21,611 nucleotides of DNA from JBCCSZ01 sp039199225 (GTDB lineage: Bacteria > Bacteroidota > Bacteroidia > Chitinophagales > Saprospiraceae). The translations under genes were made by a program, and so were the position numbers. The notes below the pieces were generated by a model. The model had not been told where the DNA came from. It saw nothing but the letters and a program-made list of their open reading frames with translations, and made no database searches. The stretch is taken from positions 1-21,611 of the forward strand of contig JBCCSZ010000117.1 of assembly GCA_039199225.1 (NCBI GenBank), in the 5' to 3' direction. The stretch's first letter is position 1; each line of letters opens with the position of its first letter. Below are positions 14,353 through 21,611 of the stretch, piece by piece.

Positions 14353-15539
14353 AGCTTACATTTTCTCTTCTATTTTGCCTTTGGGCTTTCGGGCCGTGGA
14401 CGCAAGCACAAAGCACCGCAGATTCCTTAACGACAGAGCTGGAGCAACTATCCCAACAAAACGATGCAAAAGGCTTTGCCATCGCCATTCTAAATAAGGA
14501 AGGCATCACCTACAAAAAGGGCTTTGGATACGCAGATGAAGCGACTCAAAAGCCCTACACCATTCAGAGTGTACAACCCATAGCCTCTATTTCCAAGACC
14601 CTGATTGGCGTATCCCTGATGAAAGCGCAGGAGCAAGGAAAACTTCAATTAGACGACGACATCAATCAATACCTGCCATTCAAGATCACCAATCCAAATT
14701 TTCCAGATCAAAAGATCAGCATTCGGCATTTGGCAACGCACAGCTCTAGCCTGAAGGACAGTAAGCATTACGAAAAGGCTTACATCTTTAAGGAAAAACT
14801 GCCACCTGCTCACAAGCAATGGCCCCTTGGCTTTCAACGGCTGGGCGTCCGAAAGATGGTCAAAACATACAATCGCAACAAGTCCATGCCACTGGAGGAG
14901 TTTTTAAAAAACATCTATGCAAAAGGTGGAAAATGGTACAGCAAAAAGAAAAGCTTTCACAACAAAGCGCCTGGGACAAACTTCGACTACAGCAACAACG
15001 GAGCGGCCATTGCTGCCTTGATCTTGGAAAAAGCGACCGGTATGAACTACCAGGAATACGTCCTAAAAAACATTGTCGAACCATTGGGAATGACCTCCTC
15101 CGGCTGGTCGTGGGATCAATTCGAGGAGTCGCAGAAATCAACCCTTTACCTGAGAGATCAACGACTCCCGGAATATCGGCTCATCACTTATGCCGATGGT
15201 GGATTCATCACTTGTGTGGAAGATTTCAGCAAATATTTTTATGCCATTATTCGAGGCTACCTAGGAGAAGAGAGTGTGCTGCTTCAAAAGGCCAGTTTCC
15301 AAGAGTTGGTAAAAAGCCAGATCAATCCTTCCTTCGAATCCGGTCTGTTCTGGGAATTACCCAGTAAGAACCAAGCGGGCCACAGCGGAGGCGATCCTGG
15401 GGTTGTCACTTTCGCTTATTTCAATAAAAAAACCGGCTATGCCAATATCGTTTTTTTCAATACCTCGGAAACCAAAAACCTGGGCAAAGACATCAACGAC
15501 ATCTTTCGGGTCTTGCGCAAATACGGTGAACGGCTCTGA
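14349..15539 (+). CDS. Serine hydrolase of the beta-lactamase/S12 family
   Basis: 396 residues from ATG 14349, which overlaps the transporter stop codon in ATGA (4 bp), a sign of coupled translation. The signal peptide is MKLTFSLLFCLWAFGPWTQA, so it acts in the periplasm or outside. The catalytic triad of motifs is present: SxxK as S80-I-S-K83, YxN as Y214-S-N216 and the third-box HSG at 345-347. HLATHSSSL (127-135) and APGTNFDYSN are family landmarks. Such proteins include D-Ala-D-Ala carboxypeptidases, esterases and class C-like beta-lactamases; the sequence does not choose among them. There is no T9SS domain. The upstream open frame in the same phase, back to 13233, is a shadow of the transporter and not an N-terminal fusion. 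The gene is convergent with the OmpA-domain gene, with one base between the stop codons. Confidence 0.92.
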   Translation: MKLTFSLLFCLWAFGPWTQAQSTADSLTTELEQLSQQNDAKGFAIAILNKEGITYKKGFGYADEATQKPYTIQSVQPIASISKTLIGVSLMKAQEQGKLQLDDDINQYLPFKITNPNFPDQKISIRHLATHSSSLKDSKHYEKAYIFKEKLPPAHKQWPLGFQRLGVRKMVKTYNRNKSMPLEEFLKNIYAKGGKWYSKKKSFHNKAPGTNFDYSNNGAAIAALILEKATGMNYQEYVLKNIVEPLGMTSSGWSWDQFEESQKSTLYLRDQRLPEYRLITYADGGFITCVEDFSKYFYAIIRGYLGEESVLLQKASFQELVKSQINPSFESGLFWELPSKNQAGHSGGDPGVVTFAYFNKKTGYANIVFFNTSETKNLGKDINDIFRVLRKYGERL

Positions 15540-15540
15540 A

Positions 15541-17022
15541 TCACCACCCTATGCTTTTCAGCTGGGCCAGTAATTCCGCCTTGTCGACCTGCTGGTAGAC
15601 CAATCGTTGATCCGGCACTTCTTTGACCTTGCATGCTTTTTGGGCCAAATACACCTTTTCATCTTGGTATTTGATACTCACTAGGGTCACGCGATGTCCA
15701 GGTGGTAAGTTTTGGAAGAAGTACTGATCCCTGGCATATGGGCTTCCCTGCATGACGGATTTGATGCGGTGAAAGACGATGGCCGTGAGCTTGGAGGGCT
15801 GAGCTTTTTCCTGTAGTAGGACATCGACCAATTGATTCTGAGGGTATTCATTGAGAAAGCGATCGCAATTGATGAGCGCCAGGTTGGGAGAAAGAAAAGT
15901 TCGGCAGGGATTGCCTTCGTCTTTGATGGTAGCAATCAGTTGATCATAGTCAACAGCCTTGGTGGATGTGGCATTGCGTGCTTGGATGTTTCTCGTTCGA
16001 TTTTTCCAATTTTTGCGAAACGCCCGAGCCTGTCGCCAATTACAAAACCATCTTCCGATGAAATTTCTATAGGCACAGCTGTTATTGACCATACCTGCCG
16101 CATTACAAGGATTTGTCCTTGCGTTGGTCATACGACGCCAACTGACGGCTTCGTTTGCCTCCGTATGTGCTGGCTTGAACAGTTGAAAGTCCTTGCTGGT
16201 ATTTGCATTGGGAAAAAAGACCTCCAATCGCTGCCCTCTTTTCAAAGGGATCGATTGCTCTTTGTTCCAGGCTTCGACCTTGATCATGCCGGCTGTTTCC
16301 AGTGGTCTATTTTTAGCAGTAGTCGTTAAGTTGTTCAATATGATTTCGGCGGCCGTGTAGTATTCTGTCAATTGAATGACAACCAAACTGTCTGGATTGG
16401 GAGGTAATTTCAAGCTATTGGCTTTGAAAAACAAGATGGTTCCTGCCGCTCCTTGTATGCTCGTATCGCGCAGCGGGGAGATGTGAAACAACTGAGGCGC
16501 GGGGGCAAACTGAGCCAAGAAATCCTGGATATTTTCCTCTGGCGCTTCTTCTACCACCACTTGGGTGATGTCAAGGCTGGTATCTACCGGCTCCTCCACT
16601 GTAAGCACAGGCACTTTCTCCTGATAGGTCAGCACCATCTCCACCCGACGATTTTGCTGTCTGTTTTGCTCATCCTCATTGGTCGTTGTGGGCGCCGTCT
16701 CGCCCAAAAACCGAAGGGCCATCAAATCATTTGGCATGCCCAGTTGCAAGAATAAATCCCGGATGGCCTCTACCCTCTTTTGGGACAGCGCCAGGTTGTA
16801 TTTCAGCGAACCGACATTGTCTGTGTGTCCTATGAGCAACAAACTTGCCTCCTCCGAATTGCGCCACAGGTCAACTACTTCTTGGACCATTCTACTGGTC
16901 TCTTCACTGATGTTGGCCTCATCGGTTTTGAAATATACAAAGGATCGAAAAGTTTGCTGCGAAAATCCTAGGGATTGGATCAACAGAAATGCGAATAGGA
17001 ATAGTAAGTTTTTCATTTTCAT
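15541..17022 (-). CDS. Secreted protein with N-terminal OmpA (peptidoglycan-binding) domain
   Basis: 493 residues from ATG 17022 (MKMKNLLFLFAFLLIQSLGF signal peptide); an upstream in-frame ATG at 17073 would add 17 residues of non-coding look. The OmpA-like domain sits right after the signal peptide, about 27-133: FKTDEANIS, LLLIGHTDNVGS, NLALSQKRVEAIRD and QQNRRVEM, the residues that hold diaminopimelate in peptidoglycan-bound homologues. A Pro/Glu-rich linker follows (about 134-185), then about 300 residues of unrecognised sequence with a Cys- and Arg-rich patch (NPCNAAG, NSCAYRNF, RWFCNWRQARAF). The order is unusual, since OmpA domains are normally C-terminal. A cell-wall anchoring role is inferred. 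It is separated from ilvE on the same strand by a terminator-like hairpin. No clean promoter is visible in the short gap. Confidence 0.85.
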   Translation of the reverse strand: MKMKNLLFLFAFLLIQSLGFSQQTFRSFVYFKTDEANISEETSRMVQEVVDLWRNSEEASLLLIGHTDNVGSLKYNLALSQKRVEAIRDLFLQLGMPNDLMALRFLGETAPTTTNEDEQNRQQNRRVEMVLTYQEKVPVLTVEEPVDTSLDITQVVVEEAPEENIQDFLAQFAPAPQLFHISPLRDTSIQGAAGTILFFKANSLKLPPNPDSLVVIQLTEYYTAAEIILNNLTTTAKNRPLETAGMIKVEAWNKEQSIPLKRGQRLEVFFPNANTSKDFQLFKPAHTEANEAVSWRRMTNARTNPCNAAGMVNNSCAYRNFIGRWFCNWRQARAFRKNWKNRTRNIQARNATSTKAVDYDQLIATIKDEGNPCRTFLSPNLALINCDRFLNEYPQNQLVDVLLQEKAQPSKLTAIVFHRIKSVMQGSPYARDQYFFQNLPPGHRVTLVSIKYQDEKVYLAQKACKVKEVPDQRLVYQQVDKAELLAQLKSIGW

Positions 17023-17061
17023 AATAGCTTCGAATTTATTGCAAGCTGGACTATAAATTAA

Positions 17062-17094
17062 AATGCGCTGCAATCCTAAAAATCACAGCGCATT
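17062..17094 (-). terminator. Terminator after ilvE
   Basis: On the minus strand the 9-bp stem AATGCGCTG/CAGCGCATT (17086-17094 with 17062-17070) around a 15-base loop runs into TTAATTTATA. It starts 27 bp after the ilvE stop codon and ends about 40 bp before the OmpA-domain gene. The T tract is interrupted, so some read-through into that gene is likely. Confidence 0.6.
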
Positions 17095-17121
17095 CCAATT
17101 TTAACAGATGGCGAAAGTCTG

Positions 17122-18207
17122 CTATGCGTTGGCAGCAGCAATCGGTGCTTTGACCGGAACCACCCAATTGTGGGTATCTTCGATGGTGCCAGCCCGCAAG
17201 CCATTGATGGTCTGCTTGACCAACTCACCAACTTTGCGTTCTTCCATCGGCGGCAATTCCATCCGCAAATCGCGATAGGTAATATCTTGTACATGGGCCA
17301 CTACAGCAGCAGTGCCGGAGCCAAAAGCTTCCTGCAACTTACCGGCTTTGTAAGCCTCCACAATTTCATCGATGCTGATAAGGCGCTCCTCCACCTTGTA
17401 GCCATGGGCCTTGAGGATTTGGATGGCGCAATCTCGGGTGATCCCCTTGAGGATGGCACCATCTGTCATGGGCGTCACGACGACATCATCGATGACAAAA
17501 AAGAGATTCATCGTTCCTACTTCCTGGACGTATTTAAATTCCTTGGCATCCATCCACATCACTTGATCGAAACCCTGCTCAATGGCTTTCTTTGCTGGCA
17601 GCAAGGAGGCGGCGTAATTTCCAGCCGTCTTGGCTTCTCCGACACCACCTTGAGCGGCGCGAACATATTCTTCCTCGACCTTAAGGCGAACCGGCTTCGG
17701 ATAGTAGGGACCCACTGGTCCGGTGAATATAATGAGCTTGTAGGTATCAGAAGGTTGAACACCAATGAACTCGCCATTGGCAAACATATAAGGTCGAATG
17801 TACAACGCACTGCCCTCGTTGGGTGGAATCCAAGCCTGGTCCATATCCACCAGGTGATGAAGTGCTTTTAGGAACAACTCCTCTGGAAACTCGGGCATAC
17901 ACATCCGGCGGGCAGAGGCATTCAGTCGTTTGATGTGCATTTCAGGGCGCATGAAAAGAGGCTGACCATCTTTGCTTTTGGAAGCTTTCATCCCCTCGAA
18001 GATAGACTGTCCGTAGTGCAAGGCCAAGTTGGCCGGATGGATCTCAAAACGACCGAAAGGTTCGATGCGATTTTTGGTCCATTCCCCATCGATATACTCT
18101 GAAACGAACATATGATCGGAGAAGGTTTTTCCGAAAGGAATCTTGTCAAAATCTATACCTTCGAGCTTAGAATGCGAGGTTTTAGTTATCTTTATGTCGT
18201 ACGCCAT
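17122..18207 (-). CDS. ilvE: Branched-chain amino acid aminotransferase
   Basis: PLP enzyme, fold type IV, that interconverts Leu, Ile and Val with their 2-keto acids using glutamate/2-oxoglutarate; it is the last step of branched-chain amino acid synthesis. 361 residues from ATG 18207 (MAYDIKITKT), matching the longer BCAT type shared by eukaryotes and Bacteroidota. The PLP-binding Lys is K193 in GVGEAKTAGNYAAS. Other landmarks are LHYGQSIFEGMKA at about 63-75, RPYMFANG, QEVGTMNLFF (228-237), where E229 belongs to the PLP-binding site, and GSGTAAVV near the C-terminus. Seven extra codons upstream to ATG 18228 overlap the promoter and were excluded. It is not clustered with other ilv or leu genes here. 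Confidence 0.95.
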   Translation of the reverse strand: MAYDIKITKTSHSKLEGIDFDKIPFGKTFSDHMFVSEYIDGEWTKNRIEPFGRFEIHPANLALHYGQSIFEGMKASKSKDGQPLFMRPEMHIKRLNASARRMCMPEFPEELFLKALHHLVDMDQAWIPPNEGSALYIRPYMFANGEFIGVQPSDTYKLIIFTGPVGPYYPKPVRLKVEEEYVRAAQGGVGEAKTAGNYAASLLPAKKAIEQGFDQVMWMDAKEFKYVQEVGTMNLFFVIDDVVVTPMTDGAILKGITRDCAIQILKAHGYKVEERLISIDEIVEAYKAGKLQEAFGSGTAAVVAHVQDITYRDLRMELPPMEERKVGELVKQTINGLRAGTIEDTHNWVVPVKAPIAAANA

Positions 18208-18225
18208 GACCTTGGTTGTTTTATA

Positions 18226-18260
18226 CAAATTTAATGAAAAAAACTCATTTATTCTACAAA
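18226..18260 (-). promoter_or_regulatory. Candidate ilvE promoter
   Basis: On the minus strand TTTG (18257-18260), 23 bases and TAAATTTG (18226-18233, full -7 match). The spacing is at the long end. The leader would be only about 12 nt. The 97-bp gap is shared with the divergent gene at 18305, whose plus-strand side shows only a near-match, TAAATTTA (18264-18271). Confidence 0.5.
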
Positions 18261-18304
18261 AGGTAAATTTAACGCCAAAAATTTAGACATTATTCCGCCA
18301 AATC

Positions 18305-18769
18305 ATGCATGAAGAAAATATTATTCTAAATTCAGTATTATCAGACGTTCCTATATTTTTCGTCGGAAACGAGTCAGACAGCCCTGCAAACTGCTCTGGT
18401 GCAAACGAAAAACACCTCCTCCTGATTACGGAGCAGCAACTTACAAGCGAACAACTAATGCTATTGACGAAAATTCTGCAGGCAGTGGAATATAACTTGG
18501 AAAAAGACGCTTTACTGCTTAAACACAAGGTCGATCAACCACTCAATTTACATCATGTCATCAAGGGTAGAACAGTCGAAAAGGTCATCGTGTTCAGCCA
18601 CGTCCCATCCTTACTGGGATTGTCCGTGCAGCACACTCCCTACCAAGCCTTTCAATTAGCAGGCAAGACGTTTCTTTTTGCAGATTCGATAGAAAAGATC
18701 AGTGCCGACAAAAGCCTGAAATCTGCCTTGTGGAACGCCCTGAAGGCTATGTTTCCCAAAAAATCATAA
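18305..18769 (+). CDS. Conserved-looking hypothetical protein
   Basis: 154 residues, no signal peptide and no membrane segment. It is moderately acidic at the N-terminus (MHEENIILNSVLSDVPIFF). The core alternates hydrophobic strands and helices: HLLLITEQQLTSEQLMLLTKILQAVEYNLEKDALLL, split here as HLLLITEQQ, EQLMLLTKILQAV and KDALLL; then VEKVIVFSHVPSLLGLSV; and a tail DKSLKSALWNALKAMFPKK. This layout of an alpha/beta fold ending in a helix with LW recalls small Bacteroidota proteins loosely compared with the DNA polymerase III psi subunit; I cannot confirm that. It precedes rdgB by 54 bp on the same strand and may be co-transcribed with it, though rdgB seems to have an additional promoter. 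It is divergent from ilvE. Confidence 0.7.
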   Translation: MHEENIILNSVLSDVPIFFVGNESDSPANCSGANEKHLLLITEQQLTSEQLMLLTKILQAVEYNLEKDALLLKHKVDQPLNLHHVIKGRTVEKVIVFSHVPSLLGLSVQHTPYQAFQLAGKTFLFADSIEKISADKSLKSALWNALKAMFPKKS

Positions 18770-18782
18770 GCTCGTACTTTTG
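18752..18782 (+). promoter_or_regulatory. Candidate internal promoter for rdgB
   Basis: TTTC (18752-18755, one mismatch from TTTG), 19 bases and TACTTTTG (18775-18782, full -7 match). It overlaps the end of the preceding gene and would give rdgB a leader of about 35 nt. Confidence 0.4.
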
Positions 18783-18823
18783 TCCCATTTCTGTTCCATT
18801 TATTCACTGCTCATCCAAGCAAT

Positions 18824-19420
18824 ATGCAATTCAAAGACCTCGTTTTTGCCACCAGCAACGCCCACAAAGTTTCCGAAGTTCGACAATTACTCGGCCCAGG
18901 TATACACCTTCGAAGCCTGGCAGACATTCAATGCACAGAGGAAGTTCCCGAGACCCAATCGACCATAGAAGGCAATGCCATACAAAAGGCAGAATATGTT
19001 TTTGACAATTATCAAGTGGATTGTTTTGCCGAAGATACGGGGCTGGAGGTCGAAGCCCTCAATGGAGAACCTGGGGTATACTCTGCCCGATATGCAGGAC
19101 CAGCCAGAGACGCACAGGCCAATATGCAAAAGCTGTTGGATCAATTGAAAGGCCATTCCAATCGCAACGCCAGATTCAAAACCGTAATCGCACTGCGTAC
19201 AAAAGGCCATTTACATACTTTCGAGGGCATCATCCAAGGTAAGATCATCGAAGCACCCAGCGGGAAAGGTGGCTTTGGCTACGACCCCATTTTTCAGCCC
19301 GATGGCTACGACATGACCTTTGCCAATATGGCCGCTGAAGAAAAAAACAGGATCAGTCACCGAGGCCGAGCCATGGCCAAATTGATTGCCTTTTTGAAGG
19401 AACAGTCTGCTCAAGTCTGA
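18824..19420 (+). CDS. rdgB: Non-canonical purine NTP pyrophosphatase (RdgB/HAM1)
   Basis: Hydrolyses ITP, dITP and XTP to the monophosphate and pyrophosphate, keeping deaminated purines out of DNA and RNA. 198 residues, the normal family length (E. coli about 197). Signatures: the nucleotide-binding ATSNAHK at 9-15; AEDTGLEV with catalytic acidic E70-D71; PGVYSARYAG (83-92); GGFGYDPIF (149-157); and the KNRISHRGRAM segment with S178, H179 and R180 at the base-recognition site. ATG 18824 gives MQFKDLVFATSN, the usual N-terminal strand, so the start is firm. The soluble cytoplasmic enzyme normally works as a dimer. No obvious terminator follows; the next gene starts 126 bp later. Confidence 0.96.
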   Translation: MQFKDLVFATSNAHKVSEVRQLLGPGIHLRSLADIQCTEEVPETQSTIEGNAIQKAEYVFDNYQVDCFAEDTGLEVEALNGEPGVYSARYAGPARDAQANMQKLLDQLKGHSNRNARFKTVIALRTKGHLHTFEGIIQGKIIEAPSGKGGFGYDPIFQPDGYDMTFANMAAEEKNRISHRGRAMAKLIAFLKEQSAQV

Positions 19421-19546
19421 TTTTAAGGTCGTCTAGACAGTTCTCACAGTAAAATCTGGTTTTGCAAGCTGCTAAACAATGTCCACTCTTGGGGTGATAT
19501 AGTCGGGGGAAAAGCGTAACTTACTCAGCACAAAAATTAACAAAGC

Positions 19547-21611
19547 ATGTTGAGATTTTACCCCATTATTTGCAGCCTGACGCTGCTGTGTGCCTGCCTG
19601 TTTTCGACCGTCGCCACGGCACAAAAATCCTCCCCCATCCTGAAATTGAAAACAGAAGGTGTTGAGCTGCCAAACAACTTGCAGTCCTTTCTTCAATCTT
19701 CAGATGTAGAGGCATCAAAAGTCATTCAAAATCGCTATTTCAAGCTTTTGCAATTCGACTATTTGCCAACCCAAGCCGAGAAAGATCGCTTGTTGTTGAG
19801 CGGTGTTCAGTTGTTGGAATATGTACCGGACAACGCTTACATTGCCTCTTTCCCCATCAATTTTATCCGTGCTGAGCTTGGGAATTATGCGATTCGATCG
19901 GTCGTAGATGTGCCGCGGGCGATTCGTTTGCATCCAGATGTGGTGGAGGCTTCCATCCCCGCTCACGTTCAGTTTGCAGATGGGATCGAGCTGATGGTTC
20001 GCATCCATGAGGGCTTGGACATGAGGGCTGTTGAAAATCGTCTAAAGGCGATGGGGTGCAGCATTCAAAAAGCACTTCCGGGCCTACAATTGTTTCGCCT
20101 TCGGATTCCCGAGGCAAACATCTCCGAGCTAGAAAGCTTTGCTGCCGTTTCTTTTACCGAATTCGCACCAGAAGCAGGACAACCAGAGGGACTCGGTGGT
20201 CGAACCCTCATCCGCTCGAACGTACTGAGCCACAGCAGTCGAAACTATACCGGAGAAGGCATCACCGCCTTGGTATTTGACGATGGCTACGTGGGGCCGC
20301 ATGTCGATTTTCAGGGAAGAATCAACCAGCAAACTGTTCCTGTGAGCTTTGGTGGCTTTGAGCATGCAGATATGGTATCGGGCATCTTAGCTGGGGCTGG
20401 AAATGTCAATCCCGATGGTATTGGAATGGCTCCTGGTGTTTTTCTGCACATCAACAGCTATGTCAATTCAGAATATACCCTGGCAGCAGATGAATGGAAC
20501 AGCTTCAAAGATGTTCAAATCTTTAATGCCTCCTACAGCAATGGTTGCAATGCTGGTTATACGGGTATCACCAGGGGAGTCGATAAGATTTTGTACGAAA
20601 ATGAAGGGGTCATGCAGGTATATTCTGCCGGCAACTCGGCAGCTTCCGATTGCAGATATGGCGCTGGAAGCCCCTGGGGAACCATCACCGGTGGCCACAA
20701 ACAAGCTAAGAATTGCATTGCCAATGCCAACCTTTATGCCGATGGAACGCTGGTGGAAAGCAGCAGTCGCGGCCCGGCGCACGATGGTCGCCTCAAACCC
20801 GATTTGGCAGCCCACGGCCAAGGGCAGTTATCCATTTCTCCCAACAATCAGTATCGCCCAGGTGGCGGTACCAGCGCCGCCAGCCCCAGTACGGCAGGTC
20901 TGTGCGCCCAGCTTTTCGAAGCGTACGAAAAAATCTACAATGAACCTGCGGTTGCCCCACTCATCAAGGCAGCCTTGCTCAACACAGCGGTTGACATCGG
21001 AAACCCAGGACCGGATTTCAGCTTTGGCTGGGGACAGGCCCATGGAGGACGCGCAGCAAATTTGCTCGAAAAGGAGCAATTCCTCAAAGATCAAATCGTA
21101 CAAGGAGCTGCCAAGCAACACAATATTGAAGTTCCCGCCAATGTCAAAGAGGCTCGCTTCATGGTCTACTGGGCTGACCCACCGGCTGTCGAAGGAGCGC
21201 AAATTGCCCTTGTCAACAACCTTGATCTGACCGTTAGCGCTCCCGGTGGTGGGCAGCGTTTACCCCTCATCTTGGACCCTACGCCCGATGTGGCAGCCAT
21301 AACGGCACCCGCTCAACCCGGCGTCGATGCTTTAAACAATGTCGAACAGGTGCGCTATACCGATCCGCAAGCTGGTACTTATTCTGTCAACATCGCTGGC
21401 ACCAGCATACCTGAAGGACCGCAAGAATACTTTGTCGTTTATTATTTTTTGATGGATGAAATGGCCATTACCTATCCATTGGATGGCGACCCGTTAGTAC
21501 CTAGCCGGCTGGAATTGGTACATTGGGAGGCCCTGGGCAACAATGAGCCTTTCGAGCTTTCTTATTCATTGGACGATGGCAACAATTGGACGGTTTTGGA
21601 TGCCAACATCG
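19547..21611 (+). CDS. Second subtilisin-like serine protease (S8), cut by right edge
   Basis: 688 codons are visible from ATG 19547, with no stop before the edge. Signal peptide: MLRFYPIICSLTLLCACLF up to about A25 (VATAQ). A long propeptide runs to about 225. The S8 domain (about 235-510) keeps a full catalytic set in divergent settings: D245 (LVFDDGYV), H273 in EHADMVSGILAG where HGTHVAG is usual, oxyanion N363 (SAGNSA) and S443 in GTSAASPSTAG where GTSMAAP is usual. After the catalytic domain (GWGQAHGGRAA) comes a beta region at about 520-640 (IEVPANVKEARFMVYWADPP) like the P- or CUB-like modules that follow secreted subtilases. From about 645 a further beta-rich domain begins. A T9SS sorting domain is expected beyond the window but not seen. 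No consensus promoter is found in the 126 bp upstream. Confidence 0.93.
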   Translation, partial: MLRFYPIICSLTLLCACLFSTVATAQKSSPILKLKTEGVELPNNLQSFLQSSDVEASKVIQNRYFKLLQFDYLPTQAEKDRLLLSGVQLLEYVPDNAYIASFPINFIRAELGNYAIRSVVDVPRAIRLHPDVVEASIPAHVQFADGIELMVRIHEGLDMRAVENRLKAMGCSIQKALPGLQLFRLRIPEANISELESFAAVSFTEFAPEAGQPEGLGGRTLIRSNVLSHSSRNYTGEGITALVFDDGYVGPHVDFQGRINQQTVPVSFGGFEHADMVSGILAGAGNVNPDGIGMAPGVFLHINSYVNSEYTLAADEWNSFKDVQIFNASYSNGCNAGYTGITRGVDKILYENEGVMQVYSAGNSAASDCRYGAGSPWGTITGGHKQAKNCIANANLYADGTLVESSSRGPAHDGRLKPDLAAHGQGQLSISPNNQYRPGGGTSAASPSTAGLCAQLFEAYEKIYNEPAVAPLIKAALLNTAVDIGNPGPDFSFGWGQAHGGRAANLLEKEQFLKDQIVQGAAKQHNIEVPANVKEARFMVYWADPPAVEGAQIALVNNLDLTVSAPGGGQRLPLILDPTPDVAAITAPAQPGVDALNNVEQVRYTDPQAGTYSVNIAGTSIPEGPQEYFVVYYFLMDEMAITYPLDGDPLVPSRLELVHWEALGNNEPFELSYSLDDGNNWTVLDANI

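Noticed and set aside
13233..15539. A 768-codon open frame that would fuse extra N-terminal sequence to the serine hydrolase
   Set aside because: The first 372 codons are an out-of-frame reading of the MFS transporter gene; the hydrolase has its own ATG at 14349 followed by a signal peptide.
19472..19696. A 74-codon minus-strand frame
   Set aside because: It is antisense to the signal peptide and propeptide of the second subtilase, and the translation has no features.

Overview
The window looks like chromosomal DNA of a Bacteroidota bacterium, most likely from the Saprospiria (Lewinella-like) group. This is inferred from three things: secreted proteins ending in type IX secretion (T9SS) sorting domains, promoters of the Bacteroidota form TTTG-N18-23-TAnnTTTG, and small families found in this phylum (a DUF6794 protein, a short Cys/Lys-rich protein). 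I see no rRNA, tRNA, insertion sequence, phage gene or CRISPR array.

Layout. 1-2214 (-): DNA topoisomerase I, cut by the left edge. 2215-2932: a long gap holding a probable distal topA promoter and a possible small RNA ending in a good terminator. 2933-3775 (-): a 53-residue Cys-rich protein with a near-ideal promoter, then a secreted DUF6794 protein. 3895-3939: a perfect 16-bp inverted repeat at the end of the next gene. 3959-9636: a 1000-residue subtilisin-like protease with PKD and T9SS domains (-), a small membrane protein (+), and a 759-residue T9SS cargo protein with a gingipain/caspase-like look (-). 10049-10318 (+): a small HTH-like protein closed by a strong terminator. 10471-11205 (-): TrmN6-type tRNA methyltransferase. 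11571-12284 (+): an unrecognised protein behind a consensus promoter. 12351-15539 (+): a tight three-gene run of SAM methyltransferase, MFS transporter and S12 serine hydrolase. 15541-18207 (-): an OmpA-domain protein and branched-chain aminotransferase. 18305-19420 (+): a conserved-looking hypothetical protein and the house-cleaning nucleotidase RdgB. 19547-21611 (+): a second subtilisin-like protease, cut by the right edge.

How it fits together. Housekeeping functions (topA, trmN6, ilvE, rdgB) are interleaved with an export theme: two subtilases and a caspase-like protein, at least two of which carry T9SS signals, plus an OmpA-type envelope protein and a secreted or periplasmic penicillin-binding-like hydrolase. 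The least explained parts are the small RNA candidate near 2700-2807, the 53-residue protein, the caspase-like protein lacking an evident catalytic Cys, and the 237-residue unknown. I found no clear multi-gene defence system or other obviously new system.
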